Positions 1 through 7,824 of a stretch of 37,970 bases of DNA are shown piece after piece (position 1 is the stretch's first letter; each line of letters begins with the position of its first letter). Origin of the DNA: Acidobacteriota bacterium. Its GTDB lineage: Bacteria; Acidobacteriota; CAIWXX01. The DNA is taken from the NCBI GenBank assembly GCA_016191015.1, contig JACPPM010000282.1, positions 1 to 37,970 on the forward strand, in the 5' to 3' direction. The position numbers and the translations under genes were made by a program. The notes beneath the pieces are model-generated. The model searched no databases. It saw only the letters and a list, made by a program, of their open reading frames with translations, and had not been told where the DNA came from.

Positions 1-31
1 AGAAGACGTGGTCACCCTGCTTCGTCCCCAT
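1..31 (-). CDS. Start of an unidentified gene (5' partial)
   Basis: On the minus strand an ATG at 31-29 opens a frame beginning MGTKQGDHVF and runs off the window edge. An AAGGGA motif lies about 6 bases upstream, inside the end of the preceding hydrolase gene. The gap to the hydrolase stop codon is only a few bases, so it would be the next gene of the same operon. Ten codons are too few to identify a family; that this is a gene is inferred from the start signal and the tight spacing. Confidence 0.3.
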   Translation of the reverse strand, partial: MGTKQGDHVF

Positions 32-33
32 AC

Positions 34-1128
34 CTAATCCCTTGCCGCCGCACGCTCGAAGGCTTCCCCATGAAACCGGCGCCGTTGTTCGTTCATGTTG
101 AGCTCCTTGTATTCCGGGTGAATCCGATTCGTCAGGAGGATAAGAATCAGGTGGCTCGCGGGATCGATCGCGAAGCTCGTCCCGGTGAAGCCCGTGTGCG
201 CCCCAGCTCTTTCCGACATCGCGGGACCCGCCACGGAGTCACGAGCTGACTGAAGCTGGAGCCCGATCGAGCGGTGATCGGGGAATGATCCCGTGAGGTT
301 GTCGAAGAAAAGCCCCGCGTCTTCGGGGCGCAGAACGAGCTCGGGGCTCAGGATTTCGGCAGCAATGAGGTGAACGTCTCGAGCCGTTGCGAACAGCCCT
401 GCGTTGCCGGCCACGCCCCCGAGGCTGTAGCAGTTGTGATCGTGCACCGTTCCTCGAATCATTTCCTTCCGGAAGCCCTGGTAGCCAGCGCCGAGATCCC
501 CGCACTTGCGTCGCTCGAATTCATTCCCCCCTTCGGTCGCCGCTATCCGCGGAACGAGGGCGGCAGCGGGATTGAAACATGCGGACTCGAGCCGCAGCGG
601 GCGGGCGATCAACTCCGAGAAGAGGAGATCCAGGGCCGCACCACCGGCTTTCTCGAGGATGCGACCGAGCTGGATGTATCCGAGGCAGCTATATCGAACG
701 TCGCCGCCGGGGGCATACTCCAGGTCAACTCGATCGAGTCCACGGCAGATCTCCTTTCGCTCGTAGCCGAAAAGGTAGATCGGTTCCCAATCGGGCAAGC
801 CGGAAGTGTGAGCGAGCAGGTGGTGGATCTGGATCTCTCGACGCCCATCCCACTCGTACGCCGGAAGGAAACGTCTGACCTCGTCCTCGAAATTGATCAG
901 ACGTTGCCGCCGCAGGACCAGCGCGAGAACTGACGTAGCCAGTGGCTTTGTCAGGGAGGCCAGATCATAGATGGTGTCGGTGCCCGCCTTCACGGCATCG
1001 GGCACGAGGCACGCGGCCCCGCCCGCTCCCTCCTCGATCAGATCCTCTCCGCGGGCAACGATGTACGAGTACGAAGGGAAGTACCCCTGTCCTACACCGT
1101 CGTCGAGAAACGACTTTACCTTCGACAC
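34..1128 (-). CDS. Serine hydrolase of the beta-lactamase / penicillin-binding-protein fold (class C type)
   Basis: Predicted 364-residue serine hydrolase. The nucleophile motif SxxK is SLTK at residues 58-61. The second motif is Tyr-Ser-Cys at 146-148, where YSN or YSD is usual. The third is HTGFTGTS from residue 311, with HTG in place of KTG; HTG is common in the esterase-like branch. Other family landmarks are HHLLAHTSGLPDW near 102-114 and a C-terminal LLTNRIHP. The first codon is GTG at 1128-1126, and no clear Shine-Dalgarno sequence precedes it. No signal peptide is evident, so it may be cytoplasmic. It lies 56 bases after a lipoprotein gene on the same strand, probably in one transcript. 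The family gives esterase, D-aminopeptidase or beta-lactamase-like activity; the real substrate cannot be read from the sequence. Confidence 0.85.
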   Translation of the reverse strand: MSKVKSFLDDGVGQGYFPSYSYIVARGEDLIEEGAGGAACLVPDAVKAGTDTIYDLASLTKPLATSVLALVLRRQRLINFEDEVRRFLPAYEWDGRREIQIHHLLAHTSGLPDWEPIYLFGYERKEICRGLDRVDLEYAPGGDVRYSCLGYIQLGRILEKAGGAALDLLFSELIARPLRLESACFNPAAALVPRIAATEGGNEFERRKCGDLGAGYQGFRKEMIRGTVHDHNCYSLGGVAGNAGLFATARDVHLIAAEILSPELVLRPEDAGLFFDNLTGSFPDHRSIGLQLQSARDSVAGPAMSERAGAHTGFTGTSFAIDPASHLILILLTNRIHPEYKELNMNEQRRRFHGEAFERAAARD

Positions 1129-1184
1129 AGCGCAGATTGTGGACCAACAAGGAGCGAGCTCGCAAGGCGCTCCGGCGTGCCCGA

Positions 1185-2693
1185 CTACGGACGGAGGATC
1201 ATGTCTCGAAAATCGATGGTGGGCTTCGTGTATGTGTCGGTCCCAACGATGTTGCCGCGGTGATCGATCCAGTAGTAGTTCGACCCACTCTCCACCTTGA
1301 GCTCCTGCCCGTTCACCGGATCGATGACATCTTCGACACCGAGTGTGACGTTCGAGCGCCGGCGGCTCAATTCGTCCATCGTCTCCTGGCGGTTCCAGTA
1401 CGAATCGTTGATCGATTTCGAGATTTCTGCGCCCGTCTGAGCGACGATCTTCGAGGTCGCAGCCGTGACGTTTTGCTGCATCTGGAGCCAGGAGGGGTTG
1501 ATCTGAAAGGTCTCGATCAGATGGGTGAGAACGGTCCGGGCGAGATCGACCTTGTCAGCCGGGGCGACAAACCCGTAGAGGTATTCGACGTTCCAGAGTC
1601 CCATCCCCTGGCCGGCGGTCCTGAGGGTCGCGGCGAAGTAGTATCCGCGCTGGTCGCCACAAGCGAAGGCCGTTTCCCCGGCCGACAGGCTCACATTCAT
1701 GAAGCCGCCGCTCTGTGCATATATCCGGTTGATCGCACCGGTGAGATCGTTGCGTTCACGCGCATCTGCCAGGGACAGCCGGCCGCAGTCACGCGCCACC
1801 TTCGTCCGCACATACTCCTGCGCAAAGTCCAGACCTGTCAGGTATCGCCGGACCATCATGTTCACACCATAGCCGGGCGAGTACCAGGAGCCCTCCGTGA
1901 ATCCGGTCCACTGCAGAGTCTGGTTCGGCTCGGTGAATTTCGGAACCTCGGCATCCCCTGCCGTGATCCGGATCCGACCGTCAGGCGAGACAACTCCGAT
2001 CGCCCCTCGTGTGTCGACCGGAGCATATCTGAACAGACCTCCACTCGTGCGCCAGTCGGCCGGAACCTCAGTCGTGAAGGCACTCTCCTTCGGATCCTGC
2101 CAACGCACATACCTGATCGAAGGCGCCGGAGGCTCGGCGCCCGAGGGCGCACCCAGCGCGCTGAAGCTTTGCAGGATCTTTCCAAAAACCTCCGCCAGCG
2201 CGTCGAACTGAGCCGCTCCGCACGAGACCACGTAGACGCATCCGGCGGTGCCCTTAGGAGAAACGGCCCACGAGAAGATGGCGGATGCGCGCCTGCTGGA
2301 GGACCTGCCAGTCGTTCTGACGGCAGCGGCGCCGGCTGTCTGCGGAGCGCTCCACTGAATCCCCGGCGCGGCTCGTGAAGCAAGCGTCCCCAGGACCGGC
2401 CTGGCGCTGCTCGAGTCGAGCCGTCCCGGCACGAAGACCGGCCAGATGACGACCTCCGCTCCGTCCGGGCTTTGTGCAACCGCGCGTCCCGACTTGGCGT
2501 CCCCGCGTGCGCTCCAGCCGGGCGGAAGCTGGAGCGAGAAGCCGAGCGGATCCTTGTATGTGGTCCAAGTCTTCTCGACGGGCGCGCCTGCTGCCACGCC
2601 TTCGCTCCGATTCCCACACGCCGCCGCGCCCAGGAAAAAAATCACGACCGCCGCCGAAAACCAAAATGAGGAGGTCTTCGTTGCGCTGTTCAT
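1185..2693 (-). CDS. Large predicted lipoprotein of unknown function
   Basis: 502 residues. The N-terminus has a hydrophobic stretch ending in the lipobox LGAAAC (Cys at about residue 26), so it is probably an envelope lipoprotein. Residues about 42-180 (YKDPLGFSLQLPPGWSA..., with SPDGAEVVIWPVF) resemble the single-domain PsbP/DUF1795-like folds that begin with 'F.i..P.gW'. A second similar unit seems to start near residue 200 (ESAFTTEVPADWRTSGG), suggesting an internal duplication. The C-terminal part contains a conserved-looking segment with NQETMDEL-like and VNGQELKVESGSNYYW text, reminiscent of DUFs found in predicted periplasmic proteins. The start codon is ATG at 2693-2691, with GAGGTGAG about 3 bases upstream and a good sigma-70 promoter behind it. 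Function is unknown. The next gene is the serine hydrolase. Confidence 0.75.
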   Translation of the reverse strand: MNSATKTSSFWFSAAVVIFFLGAAACGNRSEGVAAGAPVEKTWTTYKDPLGFSLQLPPGWSARGDAKSGRAVAQSPDGAEVVIWPVFVPGRLDSSSARPVLGTLASRAAPGIQWSAPQTAGAAAVRTTGRSSSRRASAIFSWAVSPKGTAGCVYVVSCGAAQFDALAEVFGKILQSFSALGAPSGAEPPAPSIRYVRWQDPKESAFTTEVPADWRTSGGLFRYAPVDTRGAIGVVSPDGRIRITAGDAEVPKFTEPNQTLQWTGFTEGSWYSPGYGVNMMVRRYLTGLDFAQEYVRTKVARDCGRLSLADARERNDLTGAINRIYAQSGGFMNVSLSAGETAFACGDQRGYYFAATLRTAGQGMGLWNVEYLYGFVAPADKVDLARTVLTHLIETFQINPSWLQMQQNVTAATSKIVAQTGAEISKSINDSYWNRQETMDELSRRRSNVTLGVEDVIDPVNGQELKVESGSNYYWIDHRGNIVGTDTYTKPTIDFRDMILRP

Positions 2694-2723
2694 GGTCTCA
2701 CCTCAATGTGGGTCTATGCCATG

Positions 2724-2752
2724 ATGCTAGTGACCGCATGGCACGATGTCAA
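2724..2752 (-). promoter_or_regulatory. Sigma-70-type promoter of the lipoprotein gene
   Basis: On the minus strand, TTGACA (2752-2747) is followed by a 17-base spacer and TAGCAT (2729-2724). The predicted start of transcription is near 2717, giving a leader of about 25 bases that contains the GAGGTGAG ribosome-binding site. The -35 box and spacing match consensus; the -10 box matches 4 of 6. It would drive the lipoprotein and hydrolase genes. Confidence 0.6.
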
Positions 2753-2842
2753 TTGCGAGAATCGGAATCCGAGGGCCGCGGGATGGAGCGGTCGAGGCAC
2801 AATCGACTTTCGCGCTTCGGGGAATGCCGATAGGATCTCCGC

Positions 2843-3901
2843 ATGGACATCGCAATGTTCGATTATCCGTTGCCTGCTGAACGGATCGCGCAGGTGCCGC
2901 TCACGGACCGTGAGATGTCGAAGATGCTGGTCCTCGAAGGTGATCGAATCGAAGACCGGCGATTCGTTGAGCTTCCTTCGCTTCTGAGGTCCGGCGACCT
3001 TCTGGTGCTCAACGACAGCCGCGTGTTCCGCGCGAGATTGCGCGATGGGACCACCGAGGTCCTGTTCCTGCGACAGCTCGAAGACGGCGCCCATTGGGAG
3101 GCGCTGTGCCGCCCCGCGCGGAGGTTCGAGCCCGGACGGTGTGTGGAGGTCAAAGGGGTGGCACTGAGAGTCGAGCACCCGCGCGGAAAGTTCGGGAAGC
3201 GGATCATGTGTCCGCCCGATGGCGTGGACCTGATGGCGGTGCTGGAGCAGCTTGGCGAGCCACCTTTGCCTCCCTATATACATCGCAACAGCAGTCCCGA
3301 GCTGCGCGGCATCGACATCGAGCGTTACCAGACGGTCTACGCTGACCCTGCGGGCTCGGCCGCCGCGCCGACAGCCGGCCTGCATTTCAGCAGGAGAATG
3401 CTCGCGGAAATCGAGACCAAATGCGAAGTAGTGCGCATCACGCTTCACGTCTCCAACGCGACCTTCCAGCCGATCCGAACCCAGTCGATCGAAGACCACC
3501 GCATGGACGCCGAGGCGTACATGATCGGCGACGAAGCTGCGCGGCGCATCGAGGAGGCGCGGGAGAGGTCGCGGCGCGGCGAGGGGCGCGTCGTGGCCGT
3601 CGGGACGACCGTCGTGCGCGCGCTCGAGAGCGCGGCCGCTACGGGGAAGATCCTGCCCGGCCGGGGCACGGCATCGCTCTACCTGACCCCCGGCTACCGC
3701 TTCACCGTCGTCGACGCACTCCTGACCAACTTCCACCAGCCCCGTTCATCTCTCCTCGTTCTTGTGTCGGCGTTCGCAGGAATAGGACAGGTCCAGGGAG
3801 CGTACCGACACGCGCTCGACCACGGCTATCGCTTCCTGAGCTACGGCGACTGCATGTTCATTCGACATGCCCACGACAGGCACACACCCGGCCTATCGTA
3901 G
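2843..3901 (+). CDS. queA: S-adenosylmethionine:tRNA ribosyltransferase-isomerase
   Basis: QueA transfers and isomerises the ribose moiety of S-adenosylmethionine onto 7-aminomethyl-7-deazaguanine at the wobble base of tRNA, giving epoxyqueuosine. The 352-residue length is normal for the family. Hallmarks seen are FDYPLPAERIAQ at the start, LLVLNDSRVFRARL near residues 52-65, AAPTAGLHFS near 173-182 and a C-terminal TNFHQPRSSLLVLVSAFAG followed by HGYRFLSYGDCMFI. The ATG at 2843 is preceded by AGGA seven bases upstream. It diverges from the lipoprotein gene. The downstream radical SAM gene is on the same strand about 170 bases later, and no queuosine-specific partner is adjacent. Cytoplasmic. 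Confidence 0.97.
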   Translation: MDIAMFDYPLPAERIAQVPLTDREMSKMLVLEGDRIEDRRFVELPSLLRSGDLLVLNDSRVFRARLRDGTTEVLFLRQLEDGAHWEALCRPARRFEPGRCVEVKGVALRVEHPRGKFGKRIMCPPDGVDLMAVLEQLGEPPLPPYIHRNSSPELRGIDIERYQTVYADPAGSAAAPTAGLHFSRRMLAEIETKCEVVRITLHVSNATFQPIRTQSIEDHRMDAEAYMIGDEAARRIEEARERSRRGEGRVVAVGTTVVRALESAAATGKILPGRGTASLYLTPGYRFTVVDALLTNFHQPRSSLLVLVSAFAGIGQVQGAYRHALDHGYRFLSYGDCMFIRHAHDRHTPGLS

Positions 3902-4068
3902 ATAGTCCACACACGCCCGCCCCTTTCTGATAGAATCCATGACTAGCAAGGGCTGCTTCCTTAGAAAACAGAAAGGTTTCTTATGATAGATAGCGCCGGT
4001 GTCGTTCCTCGCCATTTCGCGATCCCCCGTGGCTGCGGTCGCCCGTGCGACCGGCAAGGCAGGCGGGT

Positions 4069-5619
4069 ATGAAGATTCTGCTCTACTGCCCCGACAACGG
4101 CGTGACCCGCAACTACATGCCTCACCTCTGGATGTTTCTCCTCCAGGCACTGACACCGGAGGGACACGAAACCGTGCTCATCGACGGCAACGCCCGCGCC
4201 ATGGACGAACGGGAGCTCGTGCGGTTTGTGAAGGAGGAGAAAATCGGACTTGTCGGCATCGGCGCGATGACGCGCATGATCGCAAAGGCTTACAGGATGG
4301 CCGATGCCGTGCGGAGTGTCGGCGTTCCCGTCGTGATGGGGGGCCCGCACGTGACGGAAATGCCGGACGAGGCGCTCGGGCGCAATGGCGGACCGCGTCA
4401 CGCTGACGCCGTGGCGGTCGGCGAAGCCGACTACACCTGGCCGCTGATTGTGGAGGACGCGGCCAGAGGTGCTCTCCAAGAGATGTATGCCCCACTCGAT
4501 TCGGCCGGCAAAGAGGTCAAGCCATCCCTCCAGCCGTATCCCGAGATCCCGTGGGAATCGTTGGATCTCCGCCAATTCAACCTTGTGCCGAAGTTCGCGC
4601 GCTCCACGCTCGGATCCCTCGGCAAGGGCTGGGGGACGCTCCGCGTGATCCCGATCGAGACGGGGCGCGGGTGTCCGTACGGCTGCGAGTTCTGTACGGT
4701 GACGGGCTTTTTCGGCGATTCGATCCGGTTCCGCACCAACGAAAGCGTCGTCAACGAGCTGTTGCGGCTCAAGGAGCGAGCGCGGCGCGAGAGCGGACAG
4801 ATGGCGGTTTTCTTCATCGACGACAACTTCGCGATCAACGTCAAGCGCACGAAATCGCTGCTGCGCGACATCATCGCGGCGAACGCCCAGGTCTTCTGGG
4901 TCGCACAGATCAGCGCCAATCTCCTGCGCGACGAGGAGCTCGTGGATCTCATCGCCGCCGCGGGGGGCACGTGGATCTTCATTGGAATGGAGTCGATCGA
5001 TTCCGCTAACCTCGCCGATGTGAACAAGAGCTTCCTCAAGCCCGCGGAGTTTGGAGCGGTGCTGGAACGCCTTGCCCGGCGCAACGTCTATGCGATCACG
5101 TCGTTCATTTTCGGACTGGACAATGACGAGCGTGGAGTTGCCGAGCGGACGCTCCAACAGATCCGGAAGTGGCCGCCGGTCCTTCCAGTCTTCGGCCAGC
5201 TCACGCCATACCCCTCCACTCCCCTCTATGCCCGGCTCCAGGAAGCTGGTCGCCTCACCCGTCCCACTCACTGGATGGATTTTGCCCCGTTTCACATGGC
5301 GCATAGCCCCATGAAGATGACAAGCGAAGATGTCAGGGAGGAGATCCGGCGCGCGTGGACCGCCTCCTACAGTGCCCAAGAGACCTATCGGGCACTCGAC
5401 TCGATCAGTGACCGATCAGTGTTGTACAGCATCAGCCACTTCATCGCCCGCCTCTTTTTCCGCGGGATCTACTTCCGCCAGATGAGCCGCTGGGCCTGGG
5501 TGAAGTTGCTGTTTCAGAATCGAAGGACGATCATGATGCTGGCGGCCCGGTCGATCAGGGCCAGACGTGCCGCGCGCCGCCGGGCCAGGATCGCAGCCGA
5601 GTCGGTTGCCGCCGGCTGA
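4069..5619 (+). CDS. B12-binding-domain radical SAM protein
   Basis: About 516 residues from the ATG at 4069, chosen because MKILLYCPDNG starts the domain directly; an in-frame ATG at 4045 only adds an unlikely leader. Residues 1-130 form a cobalamin-binding-like Rossmann domain, with IGLVGIGAMT and VPVVMGGPHVTEMPDEAL. The usual DxHxxG cobalamin histidine motif is not evident. Radical SAM cysteines are C202, C206 and C209 (GRGCPYGCEFCT), within an ETGRGCPYGCEFC core. DNFAINVKRTKSLL and GMESIDSANLADVNKS are typical of the family barrel. The C-terminal 100 residues include a hydrophobic, aromatic and basic stretch (ARLFFRGIYF...) that may touch the membrane. The family contains methylases and lipid-modifying enzymes such as the hopanoid methylase HpnP; the substrate here is unknown. 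It converges with the sulfatase gene, leaving only 17 bases between stops. Confidence 0.88.
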   Translation: MKILLYCPDNGVTRNYMPHLWMFLLQALTPEGHETVLIDGNARAMDERELVRFVKEEKIGLVGIGAMTRMIAKAYRMADAVRSVGVPVVMGGPHVTEMPDEALGRNGGPRHADAVAVGEADYTWPLIVEDAARGALQEMYAPLDSAGKEVKPSLQPYPEIPWESLDLRQFNLVPKFARSTLGSLGKGWGTLRVIPIETGRGCPYGCEFCTVTGFFGDSIRFRTNESVVNELLRLKERARRESGQMAVFFIDDNFAINVKRTKSLLRDIIAANAQVFWVAQISANLLRDEELVDLIAAAGGTWIFIGMESIDSANLADVNKSFLKPAEFGAVLERLARRNVYAITSFIFGLDNDERGVAERTLQQIRKWPPVLPVFGQLTPYPSTPLYARLQEAGRLTRPTHWMDFAPFHMAHSPMKMTSEDVREEIRRAWTASYSAQETYRALDSISDRSVLYSISHFIARLFFRGIYFRQMSRWAWVKLLFQNRRTIMMLAARSIRARRAARRRARIAAESVAAG

Positions 5620-5636
5620 GGTCGCTCGACACGGAA

Positions 5637-7721
5637 TCAGACCCCCTGCCCACCATCGGGCGGGCTTTCCTGATTCTTGTCCTTGCGGTGGTGCCGGTTC
5701 TTCTCTCCGGCCTGAGTGTCCCCTTCGGCACCATCCTTCTTCTGCTTCGCAGGCTTGGCCTGCGGCTTGTCCTGCGGCTTGTCCTCCCTGGGCGGTTTCT
5801 TGTCGCCCGCGGGCGCCGGCTTCTTCTCAGGCGCCGCGACCGTCGTGCCGCCGTCGCCTCCGCTCGGCGTGGCGTAGCCCAACTCGACAAGTGCCGACTC
5901 TTCCTCGGCCGTGGCTGTGATCTGCTGAGCCTGGGCGAGGCCGGCCAGTTTCTTCTGCTCTTGCGCCCAGATGAGGTGCTGCTGGTGCATGTAGCCTACG
6001 CGTAGGGCAGCGTCGTCGGCGATGTTCAAGTTCTCCGCCGGGTCCTTGTTGATATCGTAGATCTCCCGTTCACCACGGATTCCGTGGATGTAGTGGAATC
6101 CATCTTCACGGACACCATACTGCGGCATCTCACCGGCGGTGCGACCGAAATGCGGCGCGGCTGGCAGGCTTTCACCCGCTGTCGCAGCCGCCAACAAGCT
6201 CCGCCCCTGGAAAGCTCCGGCAGGCGGCGATAAGCCCGCCGCGGCCAGGATGGTGGGCGCCACGTCGATGATCCCGACCACAGCGTCGATCTGAGGCTGT
6301 TTCCTGGGGAGCTGTGTCGGGAGGCGCATGATGAGAGGCACCTTGGCGAATTCGCGATAGAGTCGCGAATTGTGTCCGAATAGACGATGTTCGCCCATCG
6401 CCTCACCGTGATCGCCGAGTAGCACGACCATAGTCTTGTCCAGAAGACCCTGGGAGCGCATCCATGCGAGCAGGCGGCCAACCTGGGCATCAGCATAGTT
6501 GAGGTTCTCGTCGTACCGGCTGGCCATGTACTCGCGGTCCGACGCGCCCAGATCCAACTTCCCCGAATTCACCAGGTCGAAAATCTCTTCGGTCATCCGG
6601 CTCCCCTTGAGAGGGCCGCTGTACGAGCTAGAGAACCTGCCGAGGTATGGCTCGGGCGGGATATGGGGTGCGTGCGGCTCTCGGAGGTGAGCATAGAGGA
6701 AGAACTGATTCTCGCGGTGTTCACCCATCCAGGAAATCGACTCATCCACCACCTCGTTCGCGTCGACGAGGCGCTTGGAGCTCTCCGACCGCTTGTAGAG
6801 CTCGCGCACCGTTCCGAAGCCCCGGTCATAGCCGTAGAGCGATGAAGCATTCGGAGACGCTGTGATCAGCGCGGTTTCCCAACCGGCCTCCTGCAATGAT
6901 TGCGTCACGGTCCTCGCGGACGTCCCCAGACCGAAGCCCTTGAGGACCGAGCCGTGGCGGTCCGGATACTGCGATGTCAGGAGAGATCCCACCGAGGCCT
7001 GGGTGTAGACCGCTTCGGCGTAGGCGTTCCGGAAGAGGACACCTTCTGAGGCGAGGCGATCGATGTCAGGGGTGACTTCCTTCCCGTAGCCGTAGCATCC
7101 GAAGTGACTCGCTCCGGCTGCATCGAGCAAGACGACGAGGAAGTTGACATCATTCCGCCGTGTCGGGACCGGGGCCGGGTTCGGCTGCTGCGGCAACCGA
7201 GTGGACGCCTGCACGCCCCCGCTCCGCTTCTCGATTCGCGGGTTCAGCCACACGCCCACTCCGGGTTTTCCGTCGTTGGTTCGAACGCCCAGAGTGAGAC
7301 GCAGGATGCCGGAGGTTTCCGGAAGCTGCACCTGGACTCTCTTGCCGATGCCGATCTTCCTGAGGACTCTCCGAAACCGGCTATCCTCGAAGATCCTGAC
7401 GGGAGGGTGGCCTTCTTTTGTTTGGACAGATACCGAGTAGAGGGCGGCTCCGTTGCCGGACTGGTCGGGGGCGGCCGCCGCCCCGATCCCGAACGTCAGG
7501 CGGCAGCCGGACTCGTTCTTGAGGTAGTAAGAAATGGAGGTGTCGGGGCGCTGAACTATGCTGACCAGGCCCCCAGAATCTTTCGCCTCCGCCATCGCCT
7601 CCGGTGGTCCCTGGAACTCCGCTACCCCCAGGTTCGCGCCCAGGTCCAGCACCACCGTCCCCTCATCCCGTCCGCCACACGATGCGGACGCCAATAGAAG
7701 GAGAATCAAATACCTTCGCAT
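5637..7721 (-). CDS. Lipoprotein sulfatase / alkaline-phosphatase-superfamily enzyme with Thr at the nucleophile position
   Basis: 694 residues. The N-terminus MRRYLILLLLASASC is a lipoprotein signal with Cys15. Residues 16-185 form an uncharacterised N-terminal domain. The sulfatase domain starts near residue 190 (NFLVVLLDAAGASHFGCYGYG, with metal ligand D200) and includes VVLLGDHGEAMGEHRLFGH and FAKVPLIMRLP. At the CxPSR signature the text is T240-Q-A-S-V before GSLLTSQYP, so the formylglycine Cys/Ser is replaced by Thr. That favours a direct Thr nucleophile, as in phosphotransferases and phosphodiesterases of the superfamily, over classical sulfatase chemistry. The last 75 or so residues are a Lys/Pro/Asp-rich, probably disordered tail. 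The gene diverges from the kinase-like gene, and a good but near-leaderless promoter precedes it. The substrate is unknown. Confidence 0.85.
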   Translation of the reverse strand: MRRYLILLLLASASCGGRDEGTVVLDLGANLGVAEFQGPPEAMAEAKDSGGLVSIVQRPDTSISYYLKNESGCRLTFGIGAAAAPDQSGNGAALYSVSVQTKEGHPPVRIFEDSRFRRVLRKIGIGKRVQVQLPETSGILRLTLGVRTNDGKPGVGVWLNPRIEKRSGGVQASTRLPQQPNPAPVPTRRNDVNFLVVLLDAAGASHFGCYGYGKEVTPDIDRLASEGVLFRNAYAEAVYTQASVGSLLTSQYPDRHGSVLKGFGLGTSARTVTQSLQEAGWETALITASPNASSLYGYDRGFGTVRELYKRSESSKRLVDANEVVDESISWMGEHRENQFFLYAHLREPHAPHIPPEPYLGRFSSSYSGPLKGSRMTEEIFDLVNSGKLDLGASDREYMASRYDENLNYADAQVGRLLAWMRSQGLLDKTMVVLLGDHGEAMGEHRLFGHNSRLYREFAKVPLIMRLPTQLPRKQPQIDAVVGIIDVAPTILAAAGLSPPAGAFQGRSLLAAATAGESLPAAPHFGRTAGEMPQYGVREDGFHYIHGIRGEREIYDINKDPAENLNIADDAALRVGYMHQQHLIWAQEQKKLAGLAQAQQITATAEEESALVELGYATPSGGDGGTTVAAPEKKPAPAGDKKPPREDKPQDKPQAKPAKQKKDGAEGDTQAGEKNRHHRKDKNQESPPDGGQGV

Positions 7722-7730
7722 AGCCGGGTG

Positions 7731-7760
7731 AAAGTATCATGCGGACTTTCGGGCTGTCAA
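7731..7760 (-). promoter_or_regulatory. Predicted promoter of the lipoprotein sulfatase gene
   Basis: On the minus strand, TTGACA (7760-7755) is followed by an 18-base spacer and TACTTT (7736-7731), preceded by TGA as a possible extended -10. The -35 is perfect but the -10 is weak. The transcript would begin only about 3 bases before the ATG at 7721, so it would be almost leaderless. No Shine-Dalgarno sequence is seen, which fits that reading. Confidence 0.4.
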
Positions 7761-7777
7761 CGAACGGTTCCTTGACA
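7755..7777. promoter_or_regulatory. Palindromic operator candidate shared by two divergent promoters
   Basis: The sequence reads TGTCAA-c-GAAC-g-GTTC-c-TTGACA. All positions pair except the centre base and one pair (positions 7761 and 7771). Each outer arm is the -35 hexamer of one of the divergent promoters, and the inner GAAC/GTTC arms add symmetry that the -35 boxes do not need. A dimeric regulator bound here would cover both -35 boxes. That a protein binds here is inferred. Confidence 0.45.
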
Positions 7778-7800
7778 ACCCCGTGGGGCTCGTCTAGTAT
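7772..7800 (+). promoter_or_regulatory. Sigma-70-type promoter of the kinase-like gene
   Basis: TTGACA (7772-7777), a 17-base spacer and TAGTAT (7795-7800) give a near-consensus promoter. The expected start is near 7807, with an approximately 18-base leader before the ATG at 7825. The spacer contains CCCC-gt-GGGG at 7779-7788. It probably drives the kinase-like gene and lepB. Confidence 0.65.
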
Positions 7801-7824
7801 CAGCCTGACTAAAAAGTACTCTCA

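Noticed and set aside
942-2378. Long plus-strand open frame opposite the lipoprotein gene
   Set aside because: Arg/Pro-rich text with no domain; it mirrors a minus-strand gene with lipobox, promoter and ribosome-binding site.
3961-5379. 472-codon minus-strand frame opposite the radical SAM gene
   Set aside because: His/Arg-rich text without family features; the plus strand has clear radical SAM motifs.
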